A DNA stretch of 64,000 nucleotides from Sipunculus nudus. Lineage: Eukaryota > Annelida > Sipuncula > Golfingiida > Sipunculidae. The DNA lies in contig CM049306.1 in assembly GCA_026874595.1 (NCBI GenBank), positions 64,426,019-64,490,018 of the forward strand. The letters run 5' to 3'. Of the stretch, positions 36,995 to 46,090 are shown piece by piece (position 1 is the first letter of the stretch; each line of letters starts with the position of its first letter). The translations under genes and the position numbers were made by a program. Under the pieces are notes generated by a model. It was not told where the DNA came from. It searched no databases and saw only the letters and a program-made list of their open reading frames with translations.

Positions 36995-39157
36995 TTAGAG
37001 GACAGGTGCTTTGGTAAGTAACATCTTTACCTCATCAAAGGCAGCCTGTTGTGAAGAGGACCATGTCCGTAGTACATCTTTCTTGAGGAGGTTAAACATT
37101 GGTTCTAGTGTGGTGGTTAACCCTGGTAAGAACTTCGGGAGGTAGTTCACCATGCCTAGATACCTTCGTAGCTGTTCAATGTTGTTTGGAGGTGGCATTT
37201 CCAGTATTGCCTCCACTTTAGCCGGGTCGCTTTGAAGGCCTTTATTTGAGATGAGGTGGCCCATGAATGTGATTTGTTGTAGTCTTAATTCCCGCTTTTC
37301 CTGATTCAATTTGATGCCTTTTTCCTGGCAGCGCCTCAGGAAATTCTCAAAGTTGGCATCGTGTTCATCCATGGTCTTTCCATGTATCACATTGTCATCC
37401 GCTATACACACAACTCCCGTAAGTCCCTCAAGGGCTTCCACTAGCTTCCTTTGGAATATTTCTGCAGAGACACTTGTTCCAAATGGTAAATGTAACCATC
37501 TATATCTCCCAAAACAAGTTTGGAACGTAGTTAGCAGGCTAGACTCATCATCCAGCTCTATGTGCCAATAGCCTGCCGCTAGGTCTGCTTTAGAGAACAC
37601 AGTGGACATTCCTATTTCATGAAGGGTTTCGTCCAGTATAGGTAATGTGTAATGTTCACGGATCAACGCTTTGTTGAGTTCACGCGGATCTAAACACACG
37701 CGAAGTTCGCCATTTTTCTTCACCTGCATCACCATCTGACTCACCCATGGAGTTGGTTCACTGACTGGCGTTATTACTCCTAGACTGACAAGTCGTTGTA
37801 GTTCAGTTTTCAGTTTAGGTCTCACAGACAGAGGGACCCGACGTGATGGCATTACAACAGAAATAATATCCTTATTGACTTCGAGGTGATGCTTCCCTGG
37901 CAGCTTGCCAATAGCGCCATCAAACACATTTTGCAACTGTTCAGAGATTCCTGCCACTCTTTCTGCATTCTCTGAGTTTACTGTCACTAGCTGCATCTGT
38001 TCAGCTGCTCTAAGTCCTATCAGTGGAGTAATGTTTTTTTCCACTACCTGGAATTCCACATTATATCTCCTTCCATTTTTTGGATTCTTAATGATACAGC
38101 GACAGGTGCCTAGTGGTTTCATTACAGTATCATTCCACATTTTCAGGGTTGTAGTGTTAGTTTGGTATTCTTTGGCAAAGCAGACTGGCAATATGTTTAC
38201 TGATGCTCCTGTATCTACTTGGAATGTAACACTTTTACCATTCACTAGCATATGACACCTAATGTCTCTAGGCGTGTTATTTAGTGGGGCTTCCTCAGTT
38301 ATTTTATTCAACCACTGTGGCAGAGATTCATTCTCAGAGTCACTTTTAGTTTCAGTTTCAGACTGAGTGCCAATCTGATGTACAGGCTTTTTGTCTCTTT
38401 TTCCAGCGCACATTTTTGCGAAATGATTGTCCTTCTTGCATTGACTACATTTCCTGCCCCATGCAGGACACATTTCTTTTTTCATAGGATGCTGTAAGCC
38501 ACAGTATTTGCAAGTTTTAGTTTTGCTATATTTAGAACGTCGGTACTTTGGAGCATAACTAGTATTAGTAACTTTCCTGACTGTTTCTACATGATTCTCT
38601 GGGCGCAGAGCTCTTCCTTGACACATAGCATTTTCTGCAGCTCTACACATGTCAATACATGTCTGCAAGGTAAGATTTCTTTCACGTAGTAGTGAAGTCT
38701 GTGTGACACTGTCTTTAATGCCTAGCACTATTCTATCTCTGAGTAAAGATTCTGAACATGTTTCACAGTAGTTACATGTTTTAATCAGTCCACGTAGAGA
38801 TGTTAAGAAGTTTTCAAAGCTTTCTGTTTCAGTTTGATTCCTGCAGTTAAACAGGTATCTTTTGTACGTTTCGTTTACTTCTCCAACTGCAAAGTCATCA
38901 AAAGCTGAGAATATTTCATCAATAGTTCTTGCCTCCTCGGGAGTTGTAAACTGGAAACCATTATACACTTTTAATGCAGCTTTACCCATCGTGTGTAGTA
39001 ACAGCGCGACTTTGTATTCACGGGACTGCGTGTCCAATTTAGTTATAATAGCATAGTTGCGCCATTCTTGCTTAAACAGCTTCCAGTTATCAGCTAGGTT
39101 AGAGTCCATAATCAAAGGTGGTGGAGGTTTGATGCCTGGCACAGTATTAGTAGCCAT
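36995..39157 (-). CDS. Gag-protease-reverse transcriptase polyprotein (truncated)
   Basis: The frame has 720 codons and its start codon lies about 170 bases inside the 5' LTR. Residues 1-200 are capsid-like Gag. Two CCHC-like knuckles span 216-250 (CKYCG...CSQCKKDNHFAKMC). The aspartic protease has DTGA at 315-318. The RT covers about 450-690 with KADLAAGYWHI (D525) and IADDNV (catalytic DD at 587-588). It ends with the RT thumb/connection phrase LTKAPVL at a stop codon that replaces the entry to RNase H. Gag and Pol appear to be in one frame, as in Mag-type elements. Function: particle assembly, processing and cDNA synthesis. Confidence 0.85.
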   Translation of the reverse strand: MATNTVPGIKPPPPLIMDSNLADNWKLFKQEWRNYAIITKLDTQSREYKVALLLHTMGKAALKVYNGFQFTTPEEARTIDEIFSAFDDFAVGEVNETYKRYLFNCRNQTETESFENFLTSLRGLIKTCNYCETCSESLLRDRIVLGIKDSVTQTSLLRERNLTLQTCIDMCRAAENAMCQGRALRPENHVETVRKVTNTSYAPKYRRSKYSKTKTCKYCGLQHPMKKEMCPAWGRKCSQCKKDNHFAKMCAGKRDKKPVHQIGTQSETETKSDSENESLPQWLNKITEEAPLNNTPRDIRCHMLVNGKSVTFQVDTGASVNILPVCFAKEYQTNTTTLKMWNDTVMKPLGTCRCIIKNPKNGRRYNVEFQVVEKNITPLIGLRAAEQMQLVTVNSENAERVAGISEQLQNVFDGAIGKLPGKHHLEVNKDIISVVMPSRRVPLSVRPKLKTELQRLVSLGVITPVSEPTPWVSQMVMQVKKNGELRVCLDPRELNKALIREHYTLPILDETLHEIGMSTVFSKADLAAGYWHIELDDESSLLTTFQTCFGRYRWLHLPFGTSVSAEIFQRKLVEALEGLTGVVCIADDNVIHGKTMDEHDANFENFLRRCQEKGIKLNQEKRELRLQQITFMGHLISNKGLQSDPAKVEAILEMPPPNNIEQLRRYLGMVNYLPKFLPGLTTTLEPMFNLLKKDVLRTWSSSQQAAFDEVKMLLTKAPVL

Positions 39158-39316
39158 TTTATTTAAGAGACGAGGTCAGAACAGCATAAAAGGCTACCGA
39201 TTGTTATAAGAGAATTTAGCCAAGCGAGCGCACAAGGTCTGAGTAAACGGTCCGTTTCGTGCTTTGACAAGTACAGTACTCACGACATTTGGGTTCTCTA
39301 GTGTCAAGATGATCCT

Positions 39317-39327
39317 CGCTGCCACCA
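39317..39327 (-). other. Primer binding site complementary to tRNA-Leu 3' end
   Basis: Directly inside the 5' LTR the element reads TGGTGGCAGCG. This complements CGCTGCCACCA, the 3' end of common eukaryotic leucine tRNAs with CCA added; the match is 11 bases before it diverges. Confidence 0.7.
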
Positions 39328-39479
39328 TGTTACGTATTCCGTCAAGAATACTCAGTCACACACACACAGTTAGTCCAAAGGTGATTAAGCAGTAAGACGA
39401 ACTGGCTTCACAGGTTTAATCAGCCATAACGTTACAGAGACGATACCACCCTGGCGACATCTGGAGGAGACACTTAACA
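39328..39479 (-). repeat. LTR (5' LTR in element orientation)
   Basis: TGTTACGTATTCCG...CACTTAACA on the + strand, 152 bp, with the GACCC duplication following at 39480. It would contain the element promoter, but no clear TATA box is visible. Confidence 0.9.
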
Positions 39480-39484
39480 GACCC

Positions 39485-39585
39485 AACCCATGAATTCAAC
39501 AGAGTCCATTTTGGCAAATAGAATTATTTTTGTTTGTTTTATGTTGTGCAATGCTCGCAGTTGCATTGTTCCCACTGAAGCATAA
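39485..39585 (+). pseudogene. C-terminal end of the DDE transposase gene, cut off by the LTR element
   Basis: After the right target duplication the transposase frame resumes with QPMNSTESILANR, then FVCFMLCN and CIVPTEA, and a TAA stop at 39583-39585. The phrase is in frame with the reading that stops at 34787. This proves the insertion interrupts the ORF about 30 codons before its end. Confidence 0.8.
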
Positions 39586-39689
39586 AGTCCTACCTTTTTT
39601 GGCAATATATTATTTCACATGGTGTCACATAAATGAGCTGTGAGTTAACAATAAATTCCCTGTTCTCCCAGCAAATTAATTTCTGTGTT

Positions 39690-40480
39690 TATCAGTAGTA
39701 TACATATCATACTGTACATCATAATGATACTGCTACAAGCAAGATAATGTCTGGTCTATAAATATCAAGTTACATTACAATAATGTTGTTGTGTTTATCA
39801 GATATGTTTACTCAATAATGATACTGGATTAATACTGTTACAAGCAGAATCATGATTGTATGATCTTACTCAGATAATGAAATATTACAAAAATGTTGTT
39901 GTATTCATAACATATTGTACTTCATAGAGATACTGGATGAATACTTTTACTTGCAGAATCATGAATGATCTCCAGCAAATGTTATGCTACAATACTTGCT
40001 GTATTTATCAATATATACATACCTATACATATATGTACCTCCAAATGATACTGGATTAATAGCTTTACACACTGAATTATGTATGATCAAAGTTAATGTT
40101 ATATTACATTAAGGTTCCTTTGTTTATCAGTAGTATTCATACCTTAATGGACTAGATAATGATGTTGGATAAACACTGTTACAGGCATAATAATTAATGA
40201 TCTTAGACAGATACTGTTATATTACTATAATGTTGCCCGATTCATCAGTAGTATTCATAATGTACTTCATAATGATACTTGGCATACTTTTAGTGTTACA
40301 GAATCATGTATGATCTAACACAGAAAATATTATATAACAATACTGTTACCATGTTTATAAGTAGTATTCATACCATAATGAAATGAATAATTAATGTCAA
40401 ATACTTGATTAATACTTATACCTGTGGAATTATGTATGATCTCACAAAGTTAATGTTACAGTCAGTGTTGTTTATTCAGT
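39690..40480. repeat. AT-rich degenerate tandem repeat, about 120-bp period
   Basis: About six to seven imperfect units contain variants of TTTATCAGTAGTATTCATA, AATGATACTGGATTAATACT, GTTACAAGCAGAATCATG and TGATCT. They lie between the two convergent genes of the ISL2EU-like transposon, so they are probably part of that transposon's own non-coding core. Confidence 0.65.
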
Positions 40481-40576
40481 ATTAAATGACATCACAATGA
40501 CACAGACTCTGTAAAAAAACTTATTAGGTATTGAAAAGCTGTATTTATCATAGTTTCTGTAGATATATTTATTAAG

Positions 40577-40647
40577 TAAAGCAGGTTTAAAATATGAATG
40601 GAAAAACTGTGAGAGCTTTTCCAACATTTTCTCAATAAAGTCACAGT
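40577..40647 (-). pseudogene. C-terminal tail of the YqaJ-domain gene, separated by an insertion
   Basis: On the minus strand the sequence directly after the Helentron-like element reads CDFIEKMLEKLSQFFHSYF then KPALLN. It continues the interrupted YqaJ reading (CDLKVITIKN at 42563-42595). A helical tail of this kind closes YqaJ-like nucleases of this group. The true stop codon is not certain. Confidence 0.55.
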
Positions 40648-41547
40648 TTTTAGCTCAGCTGACTATAAGTCATCTGAGCTATAGTCGTGGTCCATTGTCC
40701 GTCGTCCGTCCGTCTGTCCGTCCGTCCGTCCGTCCGTCCGTAGATGTGGCACATTTTGAAACCGTAAGACCTAGGAATCCAAAATTCAGCATAATGTTAG
40801 ATGTCCCCAAGATCTCCTACCAAGCCGAAAACTGGATCTTTGCGACTTCGTTCCTTTGAGAAATTAAGGAAAAACCTCAATTTTTTATTAAAATCCTATT
40901 TTCACTTTTCAGGACTGCCTAATATCAAAACCACTCATCTGTTTTTCCTCATATTTACCATAAATATTCTTCTATATAGTTCCTATGCACATGCCAGAAA
41001 TTAAGTCTGTTAAGAATAAATTCTTGAAGTTATGGGCCCAAACTTAATGGACTTTGTAAAAAATCAGGAAAAATATTTACTCACTTAACATGAAAAATTT
41101 TGAAACTAGAGTCTGTTTTCCCAAGTATATAACTATGTTTAATTAAGATTCAATTGTTTACCCAAAATTAGATCTGAATTTTGTAAATTTTTTAAGTAAT
41201 TAGCATAAAAATAAAATCAGTACCTTAAATTTTGCCCAACTTTGACCATGGCATGTTTTTTTCCTGTAAGTACCATTGATTTAATTTTCACAGCATGTAA
41301 ACATAAATATTTAATTTGTTTAAATCTGAAATTTGGAAGTAAAAGCTTGAAAATTAAGCTAGTTATTGATTTTTTTCTTGAGGCTCTATTGTAGTCATTT
41401 GCTTTGTTTACAGATTACAGATGCAGGGTCCCACTCCAGGTCACTGGAAGTCAGCTATGCCAGGGTTTCTGATTTGTTACAGTCACTGGGGGAGATCCCC
41501 TGCTGTGACAGGTGTACAGTTATTCTCATATCACCACCCCAATCCCC

Positions 41548-41566
41548 CCCCCCCCCCCCCCCCCCC
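41548..41566 (+). repeat. Cytosine homopolymer run
   Basis: About 19 consecutive C bases interrupted only at the edges. They create a false proline-rich open frame on the + strand. Confidence 0.9.
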
Positions 41567-42263
41567 GGCAAACACAACCCACCAAGTGTTATGCAGTATT
41601 GTTATTGTTTTCACTGTATCTCCTTAATTGTAATGCTGCTTCCACTCTGATATGCAAAAACTTTCCTTGAAAAAGTAATTCAAGGTGTAATCCAGAAGAT
41701 GCAATGTTGTGTAATGTAGCATTTTTAAAGAAATAATTTTTCTTTTAAATGATTTTACCAATCATAATGGAACCCATCAGTATGCTTAAATTATGATAAA
41801 ATATGAAGCACATTATGGATAAATAAAGACACAATTAAAAATTGTAAAATCTAAATCAAGTATTTTTTTTAGATATTTATTGTTTTGCAGATTTAAAAGA
41901 TATGTTTTTGTGGTAAAAAATAAAGAAACATTTGTATGCATGATGTGGTGTTATCTGACAAGATTGAGATTTATGATGATGCAATTGAGAATTATGAATC
42001 AACTTTTATATTCAGATATATATGTTATATTGAAAATGTATAGATATAAACTTAAATTTAAAAAAAAATTGATGTGATAAAAAAATGAGGATTTATTACA
42101 AACATTTGTTCATTATTTTCCTGCATCAGCAGAATTTGAGATCAGGCTTTGTTTGCCATGTTTTATGTTGTTAATTAGTTATATTTCAACTGTATACATT
42201 TCATAAAAAAAAACCATATATTTAATAATATATATTATACAAAAAAAAGATTCGATTGAACAA

Positions 42264-42525
42264 ATGTGTAAACTACTGAAATGTCAACAGTTAATCGAAA
42301 AGCCAACTAATGATCATGGTAATTGTACAGATCATTTGTTCACAAACTGCTCCCATGCTTCAGTTTCATCATTAGGAAATACATGGTCAGGTCACAAAAT
42401 ATTATTTGCAACAATTTCTTGCTCATCAATAAACCAATCATATAAACCAACCATGGCCTTTATTACCTCTTCCTCTTACACTTTATCTCCATTTGATATT
42501 ATTTTAGATTTTTACCTTCAAGGTT
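42264..42525 (+). pseudogene. Endonuclease domain remnant of the Helentron-like element
   Basis: The frame MCKLLKCQQLIEKPTNDHGN continues with TDHLFTNC, ASVSSLGNTWSGHK and LFATI. It is homologous to 17904-18509 (QLCQLFKCQQLVREPTNDHG). Only the C-terminal third of the endonuclease fold remains, and the closing SDH has become SGH. It ends about 40 bases before the element's 3' terminus, the place of the endonuclease in Helentron proteins (Rep, helicase, endonuclease order). Confidence 0.55.
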
Positions 42526-42562
42526 AACTTCAGCTGAGCACAGTGACCCATAGGTCCCTTGT

Positions 42563-43797
42563 TCTTAATGGTAATTACCTTTAAGTCACACTTAGTATAA
42601 ATGACAAATTCACATACATCACGATTTGAACAGTAGATTTGACCTTGGACCTGATAAAAATATGGATGGTCAGGACAAAGCTCTAGACAACCAGCCTTCT
42701 CTTTTAGAAAGTTTACAGTGTCTGGTGTTATGGGTTTGTCCCTTGCTGTGTATGGACATTTCACTTCAATGAGGGTATTCTCATCTACTATACCATCTGG
42801 GGAGCTGCCCAAATATGGATGCTCTGGTCTCACAAACCACATTTGTGAACTGTATTGCCAGTTAGTTTTTGGTACTCACAGATGGCAACACTTTCATATG
42901 TGCAGCCATGTCTTACAGCCCTAGAACTGACCTTGGTAGAGTATGTCAAGTTTATGGCCAAAGATTCCATGTCTGTCCTATCTGTGGCCTTACATATCCT
43001 ACCAAAGTTGGAGGACTGCACCCTGTGCAGCCTCTCCTCTTTCCACAGGGCACTGCTGGACTGAACCCTTGTTTTCTCCTCCAGTTCCTGGCATTGGTTC
43101 TGCATTATGGTAGTGACCCTAAGGTACCTAAGGAGGGACTTTCGGTCAGCTTCAGCACAATAATTGTGATCAAGATACAAAGCAATGGGGTTCGCTGGTT
43201 CAATCATTTGCATGAATCCCATTTTTCTTGATTTATCATCAGAGGCATATGCTACTGCCTGATTTTTTAAACAGTCAATGTACCCAGAAGCATTTCTATC
43301 ATCAGAAGGCCTTGGATCATAAATAATAGTAGGATCATTTTCTGTGGTCGATTTATTGCCTCGCTGTTCTGAAATCTTGCCAAAAACAAGGTCCTCCATT
43401 TTTTTAGGTGAACCAGTGAACCTCTTTGTCTTGTGAAATGACTGTAGCCTGTCAGTTCATGTTTGCTCAACTTTTAAGTTGCCAGATACAAAGAAATATA
43501 CCAAGCAAAATAACAAGCAAATTATATGTTTGCAGTGGGCACTAGGCCCCATTCCTGCAGCACATTTACACTGTGCTTGGCGCATGTTACCATGGGCATC
43601 TATCATAAAGTAATGTCAAAAGCCAATGCCTTCTTCATTTCAGCCAGACAGTTGCCTTTGAAATATGGCCTGTCACCTCTCTGTGCCCAGCGCACATAAC
43701 AAATAAAGCTGAACTGCCAGAGTTTGTTCTCTGTGCCAAGTGTTTTGGCAAACTGCTGGAGGTAGTGGTTAGCTGCTTCTGCTGATAGCTTTGGAAT
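42563..43797 (-). pseudogene. SWIM zinc finger and YqaJ-nuclease exon of the ISL2EU-like second gene
   Basis: From the acceptor TTATTACAG (exon start 43797) the minus strand encodes IPKLSAEAANHYLQQFAKTL, WQFSFICYVRWAQRG, a frameshift near 43615, then a SWIM motif (CKCAAGMGPSAHCKH, about 43526-43573). A stop follows near 43465, then MEDLVFGKISEQRG and a long spacer. The nuclease has HGCTYESVAICEYQ, a frameshift near 42840, then PYLGSSPDGIVD and IEVKCPY (catalytic D and E-x-K), and YFYQVQGQI. YqaJ folds are lambda-exonuclease-like and degrade or process DNA ends. The C-terminus lies beyond the insertion, at 40577-40647. At least three lesions make it a pseudogene. Confidence 0.72.
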
Positions 43798-44639
43798 CTG
43801 TAATAAATTTAAATATATAAGTTCACTCTATATCAAATTAAACAACTTCACAAAAAGGGTCAGGATGTAAAATATGATGGAAAGACATATGAACAGCAGA
43901 TGAAAAATAGATTGTTACCAATGTATGTGTATTTAATTATACATCTTAAGTTTGCTATCCATAAGGAATGTTGTGAGGGAGTGACTGTTTAAAGATAATA
44001 TTCAAATGCACCAACTTCTGATAGGATACTGTCTGAACTTTATCTTGATTGCATGTAGTATTGCATGTAGTTGTCTGCAGATGTGTATCATTGTAAGTGC
44101 TATCCAAGTTTTATTTGTCACTATTCTTTTGTGTTTGATTTATAATGTATGTGATTATTGATCAATGCATATATTAGACCAATATTTTAAAGTCACCTAT
44201 CAGTAATATATAGCTTAAGAAAAAAGTGCTAATTGAAACATGAATTTATATTGTATATTTGGAACATTTTTATAATAAAAAACTGTATAGGTGAATTAAC
44301 ATGGCATCGACTTTGAACCCACAGTTTTCAGTACAAGACCCACATTTAAAATTCAAAATAAGAATATATCTAATTATTTTTTTGTTACACTATGTATGAA
44401 AATATATGTTTTTAGTAGTTGCTTCTTAGATTTATTAGACATGTTCTCATGTTTTATGCAAGGTCATCCCCCAAGGTTGATCGCCAGTTATTGCACCTAT
44501 ACCTAAACAACAATACACCAAAGGCTTTGTTTACATTTTTCAGAAAACAAGTATACAACTTGACAACGAAAAATATAAACATCAGTAATCAGATAGAATA
44601 AATAAGTTGTTTTTTAATTAATTTAAAAGCTGAGTTGAA
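43798..44639 (-). other. Intron of the SAP-SWIM-YqaJ gene
   Basis: AT-rich sequence without recognised repeats or ORFs, lying between the SWIM exon acceptor and the second SAP exon. The exact donor of the upstream exon is unclear (a GTACAT after GCTGTG near 44663 is a candidate). Confidence 0.4.
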
Positions 44640-44782
44640 ATATAATCAATAAAATCGAATGTACCACAGCTCTCGTATTCAGATCCTTGTACCCTTCTGG
44701 GGCCGGCAGTTCCATCTTATAAGCTGGTTGGTCGTCTTCGGGATCCCTTCCAAAATTCTTGTTTTTCTCATAGGATTCGAGT
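44640..44782 (-). pseudogene. Second exon of the SAP-SWIM-YqaJ gene
   Basis: The acceptor CTGTTTCACAG is followed by a base completing the arginine split from the first exon, then LESYEKNKNFGRDPEDDQPA and YKMELPAPEGYKDLN. The first residues finish the second helix of the SAP domain. The 3' border is approximate. The exon itself shows no lesion. Confidence 0.55.
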
Positions 44783-44954
44783 CTGTGAAACAGATATTCT
44801 TTTTGAGTATTCAAGGTAACTGAAAATTGACCAAGTGATTGATAATTTACTTATAAACAAATCATTTGTACACATATAAAACGGACAAGACATGCGTCGT
44901 TATTATGCCAACAATGACAATTTCTCCTATTATCGCTCAAATGCTATTGCTTAC

Positions 44955-45055
44955 CTTTCAACGCACTTGGCTTTTCTACCAGTTGTCTTCGTCCCCCTTC
45001 GCCTCAACTCCTTCCTGAGCATCTCAAGGGTCCAGTTTTCGTATTTACTAGCCAT
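44955..45055 (-). pseudogene. First exon of the SAP-SWIM-YqaJ gene (SAP domain)
   Basis: The start codon is at 45053-45055 on the minus strand. The exon encodes MASKYENWTLEMLRKELRRR and GTKTTGRKAKCVE and ends AAAG|GTAAGC with a split arginine codon. The L-x-x-L-R-x-E-L-x-x-R-G...G-x-K-x-x-x-x-x-R-L pattern is a SAP DNA-binding helix-extension-helix. It would give the nuclease a DNA-targeting module. The exon is intact, but the gene is broken downstream. Confidence 0.65.
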
Positions 45056-45204
45056 GTTATCCTTAAAATCCACGAAAATCTTCCAAAAACAAACACAACT
45101 GACAGTCAGAAAACACGTATACTGATGCGGTACTGCAGAAGCACCGGAAACAGCACTGATGACCCCTTATGCTGTCAGCGCCACCTCACGAGCGTTTCTG
45201 GCTA

Positions 45205-45690
45205 TGGGTCCTCATTGCCCTGTCAGTGCTTTACGTTACTATCTTAAAGCTACCACTTCAATTCGGGGGGGGGGGGGGGGGGGGCGCAAGTTGTTTATTT
45301 CCATGAAAATCACTACTTCGCACAAAGAAATTAGCCCTATCACCATTAGTGCATGGCTAAAAGCTACCATAGTCTCAGCTTATGAATCTGCTTCTCCTTC
45401 GACATTGGAGCAACTTCACGTCAAAGCTCATGACGTTCAGGTCATCTCTACCTCCTTGGCCCATTTATCGGGGATTTCCCCTAACCAACTTGTCAAGAAA
45501 GGGTATTGGAAATCTCCTTCCACCTTCACCAGGTTTTATCTGAAGGATGTCTCTTTACAAGTTTCGGGCCTTTACTCCTTGGGCCTTGTGATCGCTGCGG
45601 GTGAAGTCATAACGTTCTCCAGGCCGTCCTTGCAGCCTTCTTCCATTCTGGTGTGTACGTCTTTGCCTGTGCCTTTGCTCCAGTGATGTT
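45205..45690 (+). pseudogene. DIRS-like tyrosine recombinase, C-terminal part
   Basis: The reading resumes from 28680 with MGPHCPVSALRYYLKATTSI, is broken by a G-run (45265-45284), then gives LFISMKITTSHKEISPITIS and LHVKAHDVQVISTSLAHLSG. KKGYWKSPSTFTRFYLKDVS follows. H-x-x-R is changed to HDVQ, and the tyrosine nucleophile is the Y of RFYLKD. The HDV...LAHLSG...W...TF..FYL order is typical of recombinases from DIRS/Ngaro-type elements. It is inactive through the frameshift, the substituted arginine and the upstream interruption. Confidence 0.65.
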
Positions 45691-45745
45691 CTTCTCCTTC
45701 CCGACGTTCTAGGTATGTATCCAATCCCCAAGGTTTATCTGTTAT

Positions 45746-45852
45746 ATTCTCATTAATACAGAAACAGCTCACAATTATGTTTATGTAATAACCCCCCCCC
45801 CCCCTTATTCCCTCCCTGTGAATGGTGGTTTTGTTAGTAAACTGTTGTAAGC
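45746..45852 (+). repeat. Internal complementary region of the DIRS-like element
   Basis: 45746-45790 is the reverse complement of the extreme left end (25654-25692 plus neighbours: TCATTAATACAGAAACAGCT). 45803-45852 is the reverse complement of the extreme right end (46041-46090: CCTCCCTGTGAATGGTGG). A C-run separates them. DIRS elements use such a region to template the joining of their two ends into a circle. Confidence 0.75.
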
Positions 45853-45890
45853 TTTTTTGTATTACAAACAGCTCTCCCTCCCTCGCCATC

Positions 45891-46046
45891 GAAAAAGTGA
45901 TTACAGGAAACGGAAGTGTGACCTAGATACATGGGAACGAGGCAGGATGGGCGATAATGGGCCCAATAAGGGAAAATTTTTTGGTTGGCTTACTCTGGCG
46001 TATAAACCTTAACAGAGAAAATTCTCATTAATACAGAAAAGCTCAC
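45891..46046 (-). repeat. Right inverted terminal repeat of the DIRS-like element
   Basis: Reverse complement of 25666-25821. The element continues to 46090, and that terminal 44-base extension is the part matched by the internal complementary region. Confidence 0.8.
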
Positions 46047-46090
46047 AACAGTTTACTAACAAAACCACCATTCACAGGGAGGGAATGGGG

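Larger units (their letters stand above)
34788..39479 (-). mobile_element. Mag/Steamer-like Ty3/Gypsy LTR retrotransposon, 4692 bp
   Basis: Near-identical LTRs (154 and 152 bp, TG...CA), a 5-bp target duplication, a leucine-tRNA-like primer site and a polypurine tract show a structurally complete element in minus orientation. Its Gag-Pol reads Gag, zinc knuckles, protease, RT, RNase H and integrase, the Ty3/Gypsy order. Compact size, short LTRs, a single Gag-Pol reading and the tRNA-Leu site recall the bivalve Steamer group of the Mag lineage (inference). The LTRs differ by about three substitutions and a 2-base indel, so the insertion is relatively recent. A stop and a frameshift in RNase H make this copy defective. 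Confidence 0.85.
40648..42562 (+). mobile_element. Helentron-like element inserted in the YqaJ gene, 1915 bp
   Basis: The left end is TTTTAGCTCAGCTGAC with hairpin and (TCCG)n leader. The right end is CAGCTGAG, GACCCATAGGTC, CCTTGT. Host sequence on both sides joins into an uninterrupted YqaJ frame (minus strand ATT AAG AAC TGT GAC), which places the insertion exactly between two T bases with no duplication beyond them. Inside is an endonuclease remnant (42264-42525) right before the 3' end, and a long cytosine run at 41548-41566. T^T insertion without duplication, with a 3' palindrome, is Helentron-like behaviour. Confidence 0.7.
28681..45200. mobile_element. ISL2EU-type DNA transposon, about 5.9 kb of own sequence, with nested insertions
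   Basis: The edges are set by where the interrupted recombinase reading stops and resumes; both ends then begin CAG(T/A)AACG, a short candidate inverted end. Within it are a + strand gene with a THAP zinc finger exon and a DDE transposase exon, and a convergent minus-strand gene with SAP, SWIM and YqaJ-nuclease parts. THAP-DDE transposase plus a YqaJ-like nuclease is the gene pair known for ISL2EU (IS4EU) transposons. Three insertions (29263-33269, 34788-39479, 40648-42562) account for about 10.6 kb. Both genes are broken. The exact ends are uncertain by several bases. Confidence 0.6.
25645..46090 (+). mobile_element. DIRS-like tyrosine-recombinase retroelement (host of nested insertions)
   Basis: Both edges join Ty3/Gypsy coding sequence with no visible target duplication, as expected for recombinase-mediated insertion. 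Terminal segments at 25666-25821 and 45891-46046 are inverted repeats of each other. An internal region (45746-45852) is complementary to the extreme left end followed by the extreme right end, the hallmark of DIRS circle-junction templates. Coding remains are a Gag-like zinc motif at 25935 and a tyrosine recombinase split into 28253-28680 and 45205-45690. Reverse transcriptase and RNase H are absent; they were probably lost where the Helentron-like fragment (26055-28252) now lies. It is not functional. Confidence 0.75.

Noticed and set aside
41366-41650. Proline-rich frames over a C-run
   Set aside because: The prolines come from a cytosine homopolymer; nothing else in the frame is conserved.
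28681-45200. Long perfect terminal inverted repeats for the ISL2EU-like transposon
   Set aside because: Only a short CAG(T/A)AACG similarity is visible at the two ends; I could not support longer inverted repeats or a clear target duplication.
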